From NCBI RefSeq assembly GCF_016775705.1, contig NZ_CP068760.1:4278001-4342000 (forward strand): a DNA stretch of 64,000 nt, read 5' to 3'. Below the pieces are notes generated by a model. That model was not told the DNA's origin and did not search any database. It saw only the letters and a program-made list of their open reading frames with translations. Below are positions 52,327-60,884 of this stretch, piece by piece. A program made the position numbers and the translations under genes. The number at the start of each line of letters is the position of its first letter. Positions within the stretch are counted from its first letter, which is position 1. The DNA comes from Chryseobacterium cucumeris. Its GTDB lineage: Bacteria > Bacteroidota > Bacteroidia > Flavobacteriales > Weeksellaceae.

Positions 52327-53076
52327 ATGAACCCATTATATAATTATTTATTAAAACTTGCAGACGACAGTTTCATTATGGGACAGCGTCTGTCTGAATG
52401 GTGCGGTGAAGGTCCTTACTTAGAGGAAGATATTGCATTGACAAATATTGCGTTGGATGAACTAGGTCAGGCGAATAACTTTTACGTTTACGCTTCGAGA
52501 ATGATTGATAACGGTAAAAGTGAAGATGATATCGCATTTTTAAGATATGAGCATGAATATGTGAATGCCCATTGGGTAGAACTTCCTAATGAAGATTATG
52601 CACAGACTATTCTTAAAGTATACGTATTATCTGTCTATCAGAAACTGATGTATGAGGCTTTATCAAACTCTGCTAATGAAGAATTGGCTGCCATTGCTCA
52701 AAAATCACTGAAAGAAGTAAGATATCACTATACACACGCTGCATCCTGGATGAAAATCTTTGCTCAGGGAACAGAAGAAAGTAAGTCCCGTCTGGTAAAA
52801 GCTATAGAAAATATCTGGGAATATACGAAAGGTCTTTTTGCTAAAACAGAAGGTGAAGATGATCTTGTTGCCTTGAATATTGCTCCCAATTCAGATGCGC
52901 TTTACGAAGAATTTCTTGCGATTACCAAGAAAGATTTTGCAGATTTTGGTTTAGAATATCCGGAAAATCATTTCATGCAGCCCAAATCAAGAACAGGATA
53001 TCATACAGAGTATTTCGGATATATCCTTTGTGAGCTTCAGTATATGCAGAGAGCGTATCCTGGCTGTACGTGGTAG
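52327..53076 (+). CDS. paaC: PaaC, structural subunit of phenylacetyl-CoA epoxidase
   Basis: PaaC is a ferritin-like partner of PaaA without a full metal site. The start at 52327 gives 249 residues beginning MNPLYNYLLKLADDSFIMGQ, the normal PaaC start; the longer frame only reads the repeat upstream. WMKIFAQGTEESKSRL and the C-terminal YHTEYFGYILCELQYMQRAY are family signatures. Confidence 0.93.
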   Translation: MNPLYNYLLKLADDSFIMGQRLSEWCGEGPYLEEDIALTNIALDELGQANNFYVYASRMIDNGKSEDDIAFLRYEHEYVNAHWVELPNEDYAQTILKVYVLSVYQKLMYEALSNSANEELAAIAQKSLKEVRYHYTHAASWMKIFAQGTEESKSRLVKAIENIWEYTKGLFAKTEGEDDLVALNIAPNSDALYEEFLAITKKDFADFGLEYPENHFMQPKSRTGYHTEYFGYILCELQYMQRAYPGCTW

Positions 53077-53082
53077 TAAATT

Positions 53083-53892
53083 ATGAAGAAGTTGCTTCTT
53101 GGGATATTGGCTTTTTTTCTTGCAGCCTATGTGATACTATGTGTTGGAATCTATTTCTATCAGGAGAAAATTATTTTTTATCCTGAAAAGTTACCCGAAA
53201 ATTACAAGTTTACATTTGATGGTGATTTTGAAGAAGTACCCATTAAAATGCAGGATGGAAAGCATTTGAGTTCTGTTTTATTCAAAGCTCAAAATCCAAA
53301 AGGAGTCATCTTTTATCTTCATGGAAACGGAGGATCAATAAAAAGCTGGGGAGTAGTAGTTCAGCTGTATCAAAGTCTGAATTATGATACTTTGATACTT
53401 GATTACCGGGGTTACGGAAAAAGTGAAGATAAAATTAATAATAAAAATCAGATCTTTTCGGATGTTGAAAGTGCCTACAAAGAGCTTTTGAAAAGATATC
53501 CGGAAAACAGAATTATTATTTTGGGATATTCTGTAGGAACAGGATTAGCTGCAAAATTAGCATCCATGCATAATGCAGGATTATTGATTTTACAGGCACC
53601 ATATTACAGTATGGAAGATGAAATGAATCAGAAATTTTCATTCCTTCCGAAGTTTTTGCTGAAATATAATTTTGAGACTTGTGAATATTTAAAAACCGTT
53701 AAGTCACCAGTCGTTATTTTTCACGGTGATAAAGATGAGGTTATTAACTATAAAGCCTCTTTAAAACTTAAAAATAACTTTAAAAAAGGTGATCGTCTGA
53801 TTGTATTAAAAGATCAGTATCACAACGGCATAACAGATAATTTAGATTATCAGAAAGCAATGAAAATAATCCTTGATTCTGATAAAAAATAA
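53083..53892 (+). CDS. membrane-anchored alpha/beta hydrolase inside the paa operon
   Basis: The 269-residue protein has an N-terminal membrane anchor or signal (LLLGILAFFLAAYVILCVGI), then an alpha/beta-hydrolase fold. It has the oxyanion region FYLHGNGGSIKSWG, the nucleophile elbow LGYSVGTG, an Asp in FHGDKDEVI and a His in YHNGI. This matches the ABHD12/13/17- and BEM46-like group of serine hydrolases. It starts 7 bp after paaC and 4 bp before paaD, so it is fully part of the operon although it is not a known Paa enzyme. A thioesterase or ester-repair role is possible but unproven. Confidence 0.8.
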   Translation: MKKLLLGILAFFLAAYVILCVGIYFYQEKIIFYPEKLPENYKFTFDGDFEEVPIKMQDGKHLSSVLFKAQNPKGVIFYLHGNGGSIKSWGVVVQLYQSLNYDTLILDYRGYGKSEDKINNKNQIFSDVESAYKELLKRYPENRIIILGYSVGTGLAAKLASMHNAGLLILQAPYYSMEDEMNQKFSFLPKFLLKYNFETCEYLKTVKSPVVIFHGDKDEVINYKASLKLKNNFKKGDRLIVLKDQYHNGITDNLDYQKAMKIILDSDKK

Positions 53893-53895
53893 AAT

Positions 53896-54360
53896 ATGAA
53901 TCAGCTTTTAGATTTATTAAAAACCATTCCCGATCCGGAAATTCCGGTAATCAATATTGTGGAATTGGGTATTGTAAGAGAAGCGAAAATTACCAGCGAG
54001 AACTCTTGTGAAGTAACGATTACGCCAACTTATTCTGCTTGTCCAGCTATGTTTACCATTGAGGAGGATATTATCAAAATGATGAAAGAAAACGGATGGG
54101 ATGCAAAAGTAGTCACCAAGATGTTTCCGATCTGGACAACAGACTGGATTACTGATGAAGCGAGAGAAAAGCTCCGTGTTTACGGAATCACTCCTCCCGA
54201 AAAAGGAGCAGACGAACACCACATCGGAAAACCGAAAAAATGTCCGCGCTGTGGTTCCGAGCATACCAAACAGATCAGCAGATTCGGGTCTACTTTGTGT
54301 AAGGCCTCGTATCAATGCTTAGACTGCCTGGAGCCATTTGATTATTTTAAATGTCATTGA
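53896..54360 (+). CDS. paaD: PaaD, iron-sulfur assembly-like factor of the phenylacetyl-CoA epoxidase
   Basis: The 154-residue PaaD has an N-terminal MIP18/DUF59 domain (IPDPEIPVINIVELGIVREA, TYSACPAM). The C-terminal zinc-ribbon-like tail is KKCPRCGSEHTKQISRFG followed by QCLDCLEPFDYFKCH. It is thought to help mature the epoxidase metal or iron-sulfur centres. Confidence 0.92.
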   Translation: MNQLLDLLKTIPDPEIPVINIVELGIVREAKITSENSCEVTITPTYSACPAMFTIEEDIIKMMKENGWDAKVVTKMFPIWTTDWITDEAREKLRVYGITPPEKGADEHHIGKPKKCPRCGSEHTKQISRFGSTLCKASYQCLDCLEPFDYFKCH

Positions 54361-54502
54361 TGAATAATCAACCCATACACAACAAATTTTACGGCTATGC
54401 AAAGCATAACGAAGGAATTGTTATAATGTTAAATTATTAGACCGTTACATTGATTTATATTGTTAAATTAGTGCGTTGTTAAATAATAAATTAATAAAAA
54501 CT
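54361..54502. repeat. degenerate intergenic repeat between paaD and paaG
   Basis: It contains words such as TTGTTAAATTA and GTTACATTGATTTATATTG from the AATGTAACA family but is more decayed. A separate short palindrome, TATGCAAAGCATA, lies near 54397. Confidence 0.45.
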
Positions 54503-55303
54503 ATGTATACACAACTTGATATTGAAACGCATTTTGACGGAAAGCTGAAAATCGCATATCTTAATCAACCGGAAACGATGAACGCCCTTACAAAACCGGC
54601 TTTATCAGATCTTAGAGACTTTGTTAAAGAGTGCAGCGAAGACGAAACGGTAAGATGTGTTGCCATTTCCGGAAGAGGAAGAGCATTCTGCTCAGGTCAG
54701 AATCTGGACGAAGCTTTTGTAGTAGGCAAAGAACACCATGATCATGACATCATCAGAAAAATTGTGGTAGACTATTACAATCCATTAGTAATGGAAGTTA
54801 CCCGTTGCAAAAAACCGGTTATTGCTTTAGTAAACGGTCCTGCAGTAGGAGCTGGAGCAATGTTGGCGTTAATCTCTGACTTCGTTCTAGCGAATGAGAA
54901 AGCATATTTTGCTCAGGCATTTTCAAATATCGGTTTGATTCCTGATACAGGAGGAACGTACTTCTTACCGAAACTTCTAGGTAGACAATTAGCCAATTAT
55001 TTAGCATTTACAGGTAAAAAATTATCTGCAGAAGAATCTAAAGCGCATGGCCTTGTAGCAGAAGTGTTCACTGAAGAAGAATTTGTTCCGAAATCTATGG
55101 AAATTCTTGAAAGAATGGCAAACATGCCGACAGCAGCCATCAAGCTTACGAAAAAAGCATTTGCCAATTCTTATAACAACACATTGAAAGAACAGCTTGA
55201 ACTGGAAGGTGATCTTCAGCAGGAAGCTGCAGAAACAGAAGACTTCATTGAAGGAGTAAATGCCTTTTTACAGAAAAGAAAACCTAATTATAAAGGAAAA
55301 TAA
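54503..55303 (+). CDS. paaG: enoyl-CoA hydratase/isomerase, probably PaaG
   Basis: This crotonase-fold protein has 266 residues from the ATG at 54503; a TTG start nine codons earlier would run into the repeat. Oxyanion-hole glycines lie in GRGRAFCSGQNLDEA and NGPAVGAGAML. IGLIPDTGGTYFLPKLLG and FTGKKLSAEESKAHGL are closer to PaaG (isomerisation of the ring epoxide to an oxepin) than to the hydratase PaaF. No second crotonase gene is in the operon, so the assignment to PaaG rather than PaaF is probable, not certain. Confidence 0.82.
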   Translation: MYTQLDIETHFDGKLKIAYLNQPETMNALTKPALSDLRDFVKECSEDETVRCVAISGRGRAFCSGQNLDEAFVVGKEHHDHDIIRKIVVDYYNPLVMEVTRCKKPVIALVNGPAVGAGAMLALISDFVLANEKAYFAQAFSNIGLIPDTGGTYFLPKLLGRQLANYLAFTGKKLSAEESKAHGLVAEVFTEEEFVPKSMEILERMANMPTAAIKLTKKAFANSYNNTLKEQLELEGDLQQEAAETEDFIEGVNAFLQKRKPNYKGK

Positions 55304-55409
55304 GAACTAATATAACAATGTACCAATGTAGCAGTTTATCAATGAGATGCTTCGACAAGCTCAGCATGACAATGATTGTTACATTGTTACATTGATACAC
55401 TGTTACATT
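55304..55409. repeat. intergenic quasi-palindrome with nested 35-bp element, between paaG and paaH
   Basis: The outer words are ATATAACAATGTACCAATGT and TTACATTGTTACATTGATAC. The inner segment 55340-55374 is the reverse complement of 51901-51935 with one mismatch. The right arm ends at the paaH start. Confidence 0.75.
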
Positions 55410-56543
55410 ATGAAATATGTAGGAATTATCGGTGCCGGAACCATGGGAATCGGCATTGCACAAGTAGCCGCAACGAACGGATGCAAAGTATGGGTTTATG
55501 ATGCCAACGCAAAACAAGTAGAAACGGCAACGGTAGGTTTGGAAAAAACCTTGACCAAATTGGTTGATAAACAAAAAATTTCGGCAGAGAAAATGACTGA
55601 AATTTTAGCTAATATTTCCATTGCTACAGAACTGAAGGATTTCAAAGACTGTGAGCTGATTATAGAAGCCATTATCGAAAACAAAGAGATCAAAACCAAA
55701 GTGTTTACAGAACTTGAAAACTATGTTTCTGAAAGCTGTATTCTCAGTTCCAATACCTCATCTATTTCTATCACCTCTCTTGGTGCAGAACTCAAAAAAC
55801 CGGAGCGTTTCATCGGAATTCACTTTTTTAATCCGGCTCCATTGATGCCTTTAGTGGAAGTTATTCCATCCTTATTAACAGAAAAAACATTAGCAGAAAA
55901 AATTTACAACCTCATGAAAGAATGGGGGAAAACTCCTGTTATTGCCAAAGATATTCCCGGGTTTATCGTCAACAGAATTGCCAGACCTTACTATGGGGAA
56001 GCCCTTAGGATTGTTGAAGAAAACATTGCAACACCTGAACAGGTTGATGAAGCCATGAAAACGCTGGGGAATTTCAAAATGGGACCTTTCGAACTGATGG
56101 ATCTTATCGGAGTTGATGTGAATTTTGCGGTAACAACTACTGTGTACAAAGATTATTTCTACGATCCGAAATACAAGCCGTCTTTATTACAGCAAAGAAT
56201 GTCTGAAGCCAAACTTCACGGCAGAAAAACAGGAAAAGGTTTTTACGATTACAGCGAAGGAGCAGAAAAACCTGTAGCTCGGAAAGACGAAGCTTTATAT
56301 CAACAGATCTTTTTAAGAATCATTTCAATGCTGATCAATGAAGCTGTTGAAGCCAAAAGATTAGGCGTTGCCAATGACGAAGATATCGAGCTGGCCATGC
56401 AGAAAGGCGTCAACTATCCGAAAGGTTTATTAAGCTGGGGTAAAGAAATCGGATATGCAAAAATCTCCGAAACCCTTCAGAATCTTTACGAAGAATATCA
56501 GGAAGAAAGATACAGACAAAGTCCCTTGCTTCGTAAATTATAA
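55410..56543 (+). CDS. paaH: 3-hydroxyacyl-CoA dehydrogenase PaaH
   Basis: NAD-dependent oxidation of 3-hydroxyadipyl-CoA is its expected role. I take the ATG at 55410 (377 residues); a frame 63 bp longer reads through the repeat and gives a meaningless N terminus. The nucleotide fold starts at once with GIIGAGTMGIGIAQVAA. NPAPLMPLVEVIP and FIVNRIARPYYGEAL follow. The chain has one N-terminal and two consecutive C-terminal 3HCDH-like helical segments. Confidence 0.9.
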   Translation: MKYVGIIGAGTMGIGIAQVAATNGCKVWVYDANAKQVETATVGLEKTLTKLVDKQKISAEKMTEILANISIATELKDFKDCELIIEAIIENKEIKTKVFTELENYVSESCILSSNTSSISITSLGAELKKPERFIGIHFFNPAPLMPLVEVIPSLLTEKTLAEKIYNLMKEWGKTPVIAKDIPGFIVNRIARPYYGEALRIVEENIATPEQVDEAMKTLGNFKMGPFELMDLIGVDVNFAVTTTVYKDYFYDPKYKPSLLQQRMSEAKLHGRKTGKGFYDYSEGAEKPVARKDEALYQQIFLRIISMLINEAVEAKRLGVANDEDIELAMQKGVNYPKGLLSWGKEIGYAKISETLQNLYEEYQEERYRQSPLLRKL

Positions 56544-56635
56544 AATATACCAATGTATCAGTTTATTAATGGAACAATCATTTTATAAACATTGCTAAAC
56601 TTATAGATTGTTAAATTGCTACATTTAAAAAAATA
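56544..56635. repeat. intergenic quasi-palindrome between paaH and the 102-residue gene
   Basis: AATATACCAATGTATCAGTT and GATTGTTAAATTGCTACATT are opposing words of the AATGTAACA family. Confidence 0.5.
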
Positions 56636-56944
56636 ATGAATATAGATGAATTCAGGGCTGAACTGGAGACCAGACTTTTAATTGAGAAACAGTATTTAAC
56701 TCAGGAAGCTTCCTCCGTTGATGAGCAGGAAAGACTTGAGCTTTTAGGAAAATTTAATGAGAAATATAAAGAGCTGATCAAAAGACTGGCCAATGAAAAC
56801 GGGATTGATTTGAATGATTCATATCCCTCTGAAAATTCATCAGATTCAGAAAGTCTTTCATATGAGCAAGTCATTCTGGGCAAAACAATGAGTGTTTACG
56901 ACAGATTATCCGATGAGCTGTATGAAGAAATAACAAACATATAA
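56636..56944 (+). CDS. small acidic protein in the paa operon
   Basis: This 102-residue, soluble, acidic and largely helical protein has a Ser-rich middle (YPSENSSDSESLSYEQ) and no recognised domain. It is 9 bp before paaI, so it is cotranscribed with the pathway genes. The function is unknown. Confidence 0.6.
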   Translation: MNIDEFRAELETRLLIEKQYLTQEASSVDEQERLELLGKFNEKYKELIKRLANENGIDLNDSYPSENSSDSESLSYEQVILGKTMSVYDRLSDELYEEITNI

Positions 56945-56953
56945 TTAATAGAA

Positions 56954-57367
56954 ATGAATCCAAGACAAGTTGCAGATTATATGTTCAATCAGGATTATTT
57001 TTCCCAGTGGATGAATATTAAAATGATTGAAGTAAAAGAAAATTACTGTTTAATAGAAATGCCAATCAAGAAGGATATGCTGAACGGACTTAAAACAGTT
57101 CATGGCGGAGTTACCTTTGCGTTTGCAGACTCTGCGCTGGCATTTTCTTCCAACAATAAAGGAGATGCCGCAGTAGCATTGAACTGTATCATCAATTTTA
57201 CCAAAGCAGGAAAGGAAGGTGATGTTTTCAGAGCAGAAAGTGTCTTGGTAAATGATACAAGAAAAACCGCTGTTTATGACATTCAGATTACCAATCAAAA
57301 CAAAGAACTGATTGCAAAATTTGTAGGAACAGTTTACAAAATAGGGAAAAAAGTAACAGAATTATAA
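56954..57367 (+). CDS. paaI: PaaI-type hotdog-fold thioesterase
   Basis: The 137-residue hotdog thioesterase has the PaaI signature KTVHGGVTFAFADSALAFSS, including the helix-start Asp, and the C-terminal strand KTAVYDIQITNQNKELIAKF. It hydrolyses aryl-CoA intermediates that would otherwise tie up CoA. It acts in the cytoplasm, probably as a tetramer. Confidence 0.9.
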   Translation: MNPRQVADYMFNQDYFSQWMNIKMIEVKENYCLIEMPIKKDMLNGLKTVHGGVTFAFADSALAFSSNNKGDAAVALNCIINFTKAGKEGDVFRAESVLVNDTRKTAVYDIQITNQNKELIAKFVGTVYKIGKKVTEL

Positions 57368-57456
57368 TAAGCAGTAAGCTTGAAGCAATAGGCAGTAAGC
57401 TTTTTTGAAGCTGATAGAGCCTATTGCATATAGCTTAAAGCCTAAAGCAAATAAAA
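57368..57456. repeat. AGC-rich intergenic repeat between paaI and paaJ
   Basis: AGCAGTAAGCTTGAAGC and GGCAGTAAGCTT are near-direct repeats, and GCCTATTGCATATAGCTTAA follows. The words resemble those in the paaB-paaC spacer. Confidence 0.5.
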
Positions 57457-58662
57457 ATGAACAACGTATACATCATAGACTATGTCAGAACTCCCATCTC
57501 AAAACTACAGGGAGGATTATCAGAAGTAAGAGCGGATGATCTTGCTGCTATTGTGATCAAAGAAGTGGTAGCAAGAAACCCTGAAGTTCCAGTTGAGGAA
57601 ATTGAAGACGTTATTTTCGGATGTGCCAATCAGGCGGGTGAGGATAACAGAAATGTTGCCAGAATGGGACTTTTATTAGCTGGCCTTCCTTATAAAATCG
57701 GTGGAGAAACTGTCAACAGACTATGTGCCTCAGGAATGTCTGCGGTAGCCAATGCATTCCGTTCCATTGCTGCAGGAGAAGGGGAAATTTATATTGCGGG
57801 AGGAGTAGAGCATATGACCCGTTCGCCTTACGTGATGTCAAAGCCAAGCGCTGCTTTTGGGAGAGACAGTCAGATGTTCGATACTACTTTCGGATGGCGT
57901 TTCATCAACCCAAAAATGAAAGAATTATACGGTGTTGACGGAATGGGAGAAACTGCTGAAAACTTAGCGGATATTCACAAGATCAACAGGGAAGATCAGG
58001 ATAAATTTGCCCTTTGGTCCCAGCAGAAAGCAACTAAGGCTCAGGAAAGCGGAAGGCTGGCAGAAGAAATTGTAAAAGTTGAAATTCCTCAGAGAAAAGG
58101 TGATCCAGTCGTTTTCGAAAAAGATGAATTTATTAAACCAACTTCATCGATGGAAGGGTTGGCCAAACTTCGTCCCGCTTTCAGAAAAGAAGGAACGGTA
58201 ACTGCCGGAAACGCTTCAGGAATGAATGATGGTGCAGCTGCTTTGATTTTAGCAAGTGAAGATGCGGTGAAAAAATATGGATTAAAACCCAAAGCGAAAA
58301 TTCTGGGATCTTCCGTAGCCGGTGTTGAACCAAGAATCATGGGAATCGGACCGGTAGAAGCCACTCAAAAGCTATTGAAAAGATTAAACCTTTCCCTGGA
58401 AGATATGGATATCATCGAATTAAACGAAGCATTTGCAGCACAGGCACTGGCTGTAACCCGAAGCTTAGGTTTAAAAGATGATGATTCAAGAATAAACCCG
58501 AACGGAGGTGCTATTGCCATCGGCCACCCACTTGGGGTTTCCGGGGCAAGAATCGTAGGTTCTGCAGCAATGGAGCTTCAGAAGCAGGATAAAAAGTATG
58601 CATTGTGTACCCTTTGTATCGGTGTCGGACAAGGATATGCAATGGTCATTGAAAAAGTATAA
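57457..58662 (+). CDS. paaJ: 3-oxoadipyl-CoA thiolase PaaJ
   Basis: This 401-residue thiolase cleaves 3-oxoadipyl-CoA to succinyl-CoA and acetyl-CoA, the last step. The acyl-accepting Cys is in NRLCASGMSAV, the base His in GHPLGVSGARIV and the second Cys in TLCIGVGQGYAM. PaaJ and PcaF cannot be separated by sequence; the operon decides. Confidence 0.93.
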   Translation: MNNVYIIDYVRTPISKLQGGLSEVRADDLAAIVIKEVVARNPEVPVEEIEDVIFGCANQAGEDNRNVARMGLLLAGLPYKIGGETVNRLCASGMSAVANAFRSIAAGEGEIYIAGGVEHMTRSPYVMSKPSAAFGRDSQMFDTTFGWRFINPKMKELYGVDGMGETAENLADIHKINREDQDKFALWSQQKATKAQESGRLAEEIVKVEIPQRKGDPVVFEKDEFIKPTSSMEGLAKLRPAFRKEGTVTAGNASGMNDGAAALILASEDAVKKYGLKPKAKILGSSVAGVEPRIMGIGPVEATQKLLKRLNLSLEDMDIIELNEAFAAQALAVTRSLGLKDDDSRINPNGGAIAIGHPLGVSGARIVGSAAMELQKQDKKYALCTLCIGVGQGYAMVIEKV

Positions 58663-58749
58663 TTAATTTGAAAGTGAGCTAATTTGAGAATGTTGAAAGA
58701 CATTATTAATTTTCAGATTATCTCATTCTCAGATTTTCAAATTAAAAAA
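58663..58749. repeat. intergenic inverted repeat between paaJ and paaY
   Basis: AATTTGAAAGTGAGC-type sequence on the left and its imperfect reverse complement (CATTCTCAGATTTTCAAATT) on the right can form a long hairpin. The arms differ from the other spacers. Confidence 0.6.
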
Positions 58750-59343
58750 ATGAACATCTACTCATACCACGGGATTCGTCCCATTATAAAGCCCTCCGCC
58801 TACATTCATTCGCAGGCAGTCATTATCGGGAATGTTGAAATAGGTGAGGAAGTATATATCGGTCCCAATGCGGTCATTCGCGGTGATTGGGGTAAAATTA
58901 TTATTAAAGACGGAGCCAATGTACAGGAAAACTGTACCCTTCACGTTTTCCCGAATATAGAAACGATCCTGGAAGAATCTGCACATATCGGACATGGCGC
59001 GATTATTCATTCAGGACACATCGGCAAAAACTGCCTGATCGGAATGAATTCCGTTGTAATGGACAAAGCTTATATTGGTGATGAAAGTATTGTAGGAGCA
59101 TTGGCTTTTGTACCAGCTAATTTCAGATGTGAACCAAGAAAACTGGTGGTAGGAAGCCCTGCAAAAGTGATCCGTGATGTTTCTGATGAAATGATTCACT
59201 GGAAAACAGAAGGAACAAAATTATATCAGGAGCTGGCAAGGGAAGGAAAAGAAGCTATTCTTCCTTGTGAGCCTTTTACAGAATATGTTCAGCAGATTCC
59301 GACTAAAGTTGTGGATTACAGTATCTGGGATGATATAAAATAG
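58750..59343 (+). CDS. paaY: PaaY, gamma-carbonic-anhydrase-like hexapeptide-repeat protein
   Basis: The 197-residue protein, from the ATG at 58750, is a left-handed beta helix: repeats run from IRPIIKPSAYIHSQAVIIGN to VVGSPAKVIRDVSDE. The three His metal ligands of gamma-carbonic-anhydrase-like proteins are suggested by LHVFPNIE and ESAHIGHGAIIHSGHIG. PaaY is reported to act as a CoA thioesterase on pathway by-products. An upstream TTG start would read into the inverted repeat. Confidence 0.9.
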   Translation: MNIYSYHGIRPIIKPSAYIHSQAVIIGNVEIGEEVYIGPNAVIRGDWGKIIIKDGANVQENCTLHVFPNIETILEESAHIGHGAIIHSGHIGKNCLIGMNSVVMDKAYIGDESIVGALAFVPANFRCEPRKLVVGSPAKVIRDVSDEMIHWKTEGTKLYQELAREGKEAILPCEPFTEYVQQIPTKVVDYSIWDDIK

Positions 59344-59355
59344 GATGAATTTAAT

Positions 59356-59400
59356 TGCTGATAATCAAACCTAACGGGTTTTTAAAACCCGTTAGGTTTA
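59356..59400. repeat. REP-like hairpin upstream of the REP transposase gene
   Basis: The 16-base arms AAACCTAACGGGTTTT (59367-59382) and AAAACCCGTTAGGTTT (59384-59399) are perfect. The flank TTGCTGATAATC is shared with the second copy at 60001-60045. Confidence 0.8.
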
Positions 59401-59419
59401 AATTAATACCGGATTTAAA

Positions 59420-59998
59420 ATGATTAATACAGAAAATTTTGAATTTGAAGGTACCTATCACATTTTCTCTCATGTAAATGGGACTGAAGTTATTTTTCGT
59501 GAACCCTCAAATTATCAATTTTTTCTGGAAAAGATAGAAAAGTATATTCTTCCGGTTGCTGATATTTATGCCTACTGTCTGTTACCTAATCATTTTCATT
59601 TGTTATTAAGATTTAAGAATTTTGATGATGTGAATAGTGAAAATGAGCATCAGTTTTTAATGAAGAATTTTGGTAATTTATTGAATGCTTATGCTAAAGC
59701 TTACAACAAAAAATATAATAGAAAAGGAGCTCTTTTTCTGAATGCGGTAAAAAGAAAGAAAATATCAGATGAGAAATATTTATTGAAAGTTCTCCATTAC
59801 ATCCATAATAATCCGGTTAATCACGGATTTGTAAATAAAATTGACCAATGGAAGCATTCTTCGTATAATTCATATTTAAATCCTGAAAAAGGAAGTAAAT
59901 TGAATAGAGAAGAAATCATGCCGTATTTTGATTCGGTAGAGGTTTTTAAAAATTATCATCAATCTACTGTTGAATATGACTTTTTAAATTTTGAATAA
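59420..59998 (+). mobile_element. REP-associated tyrosine transposase (RAYT, Y1_Tnp family)
   Basis: The 192-residue transposase has the Y1/HUH layout: a YHIFSHVNGTEVIF start, the metal-binding HUH as LLPNHFHLLLRF, and a Tyr-containing helix in AYAKAYNKKYNRKGALF. The VLHYIHNNPVNHGFV segment near the C terminus is typical of RAYTs. Both sides carry the same hairpin, as expected for a RAYT and its REP sequences. The unit sits between paaY and the esterase gene and does not disrupt a reading frame. Confidence 0.85.
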
Positions 59999-60000
59999 TG

Positions 60001-60045
60001 GCTAATAATCAAACCTAACGGGTTTCAAAAACCCGTTGGGTTTAA
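60001..60045. repeat. REP-like hairpin downstream of the REP transposase gene
   Basis: AAACCTAACGGGTTT (60011-60025) faces AAAAACCCGTTGGGTTT, with one mismatch to the first copy. It begins three bases after the transposase stop codon. Confidence 0.8.
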
Positions 60046-60056
60046 CAAAAATAAAT

Positions 60057-60884
60057 ATGATTAAAAAAATTGCACTTGCATGCAGCATAATGTTTGCGGT
60101 GGCGTGTACGTTATCAGCACAGACTGTTGCTACAAAACCGCTTACCATCGGAGAAGTGAGGACCATTAAGTCCAAAACATTAAATGAAGACAGAACGCTG
60201 AATATTTATCTTCCGCAGGGATATGACAAAACAAAATCATATCCGGTAATTTATCTTTTGGATGGAAGTATCAATGAAGATTTTATTCATGTGACAGGAT
60301 TAGTACAATTCTTTAATCAGATGTATTCCATGCCGGAAACCATTGTGGTGGGAGTTGCTAATGTAGACAGAAAAAGAGATTTTACATTTCACACGGATTT
60401 GAAAGACTTACAAAAAGACTATCCTACAACAGGACATTCAGATAAGTTTATTGCATTCGTTGAAAAAGAACTAAAGCCTTACGTGGAAAGTCAGTTTAAA
60501 ACTACAGATAAATACCTTTTCGGTCAGTCTTTGGGAGGGCTTCTGGCAACGGAAATCCTTTTGAAAAATCCGGAAATGTTTGATAACTATTTTATCATCA
60601 GTCCAAGCTTATGGTGGGATGATGAAAGCCTTTTAAAACAGGCTCTACAACTGCTTTCAAAATCTACGGATACTAAAAAGTTTGTCTATGTTTCTGTAGG
60701 GAAAGGAGAACATCCGGTGATGGTAAAAGATGCTGAAGCTTTCTATGATGTTTTAAAAAAAGCAGGAAAGAAAAACTGGACATTGGAATATAAAATGATG
60801 GAAACAGACAATCACGCAACCATTCTTCACAGAAGTTTATATGAAGGATTGGTGAAAATGTTTCCTTATCAGGAACCGAAATAA
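60057..60884 (+). CDS. secreted alpha/beta hydrolase (esterase D / enterochelin-esterase-like)
   Basis: The start at 60057 gives a signal peptide (MIKKIALACSIMFAVACTLS) and 275 residues; a longer frame would begin inside the REP hairpin. It has the NIYLPQGYDKTKSYPVIYLL strand, nucleophile elbow LFGQSLGGLL and a late His in TDNHATILHRSLYEG. The family ranges from siderophore esterases to acyl esterases. It is exported, so it does not act on the cytoplasmic CoA pathway around it. Confidence 0.8.
   Translation: MIKKIALACSIMFAVACTLSAQTVATKPLTIGEVRTIKSKTLNEDRTLNIYLPQGYDKTKSYPVIYLLDGSINEDFIHVTGLVQFFNQMYSMPETIVVGVANVDRKRDFTFHTDLKDLQKDYPTTGHSDKFIAFVEKELKPYVESQFKTTDKYLFGQSLGGLLATEILLKNPEMFDNYFIISPSLWWDDESLLKQALQLLSKSTDTKKFVYVSVGKGEHPVMVKDAEAFYDVLKKAGKKNWTLEYKMMETDNHATILHRSLYEGLVKMFPYQEPK

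Noticed and set aside
55347..55409. N-terminal extension of PaaH
   Set aside because: The extra residues are translated from the palindromic repeat and precede a normal Rossmann start, so the ATG at 55410 is used.
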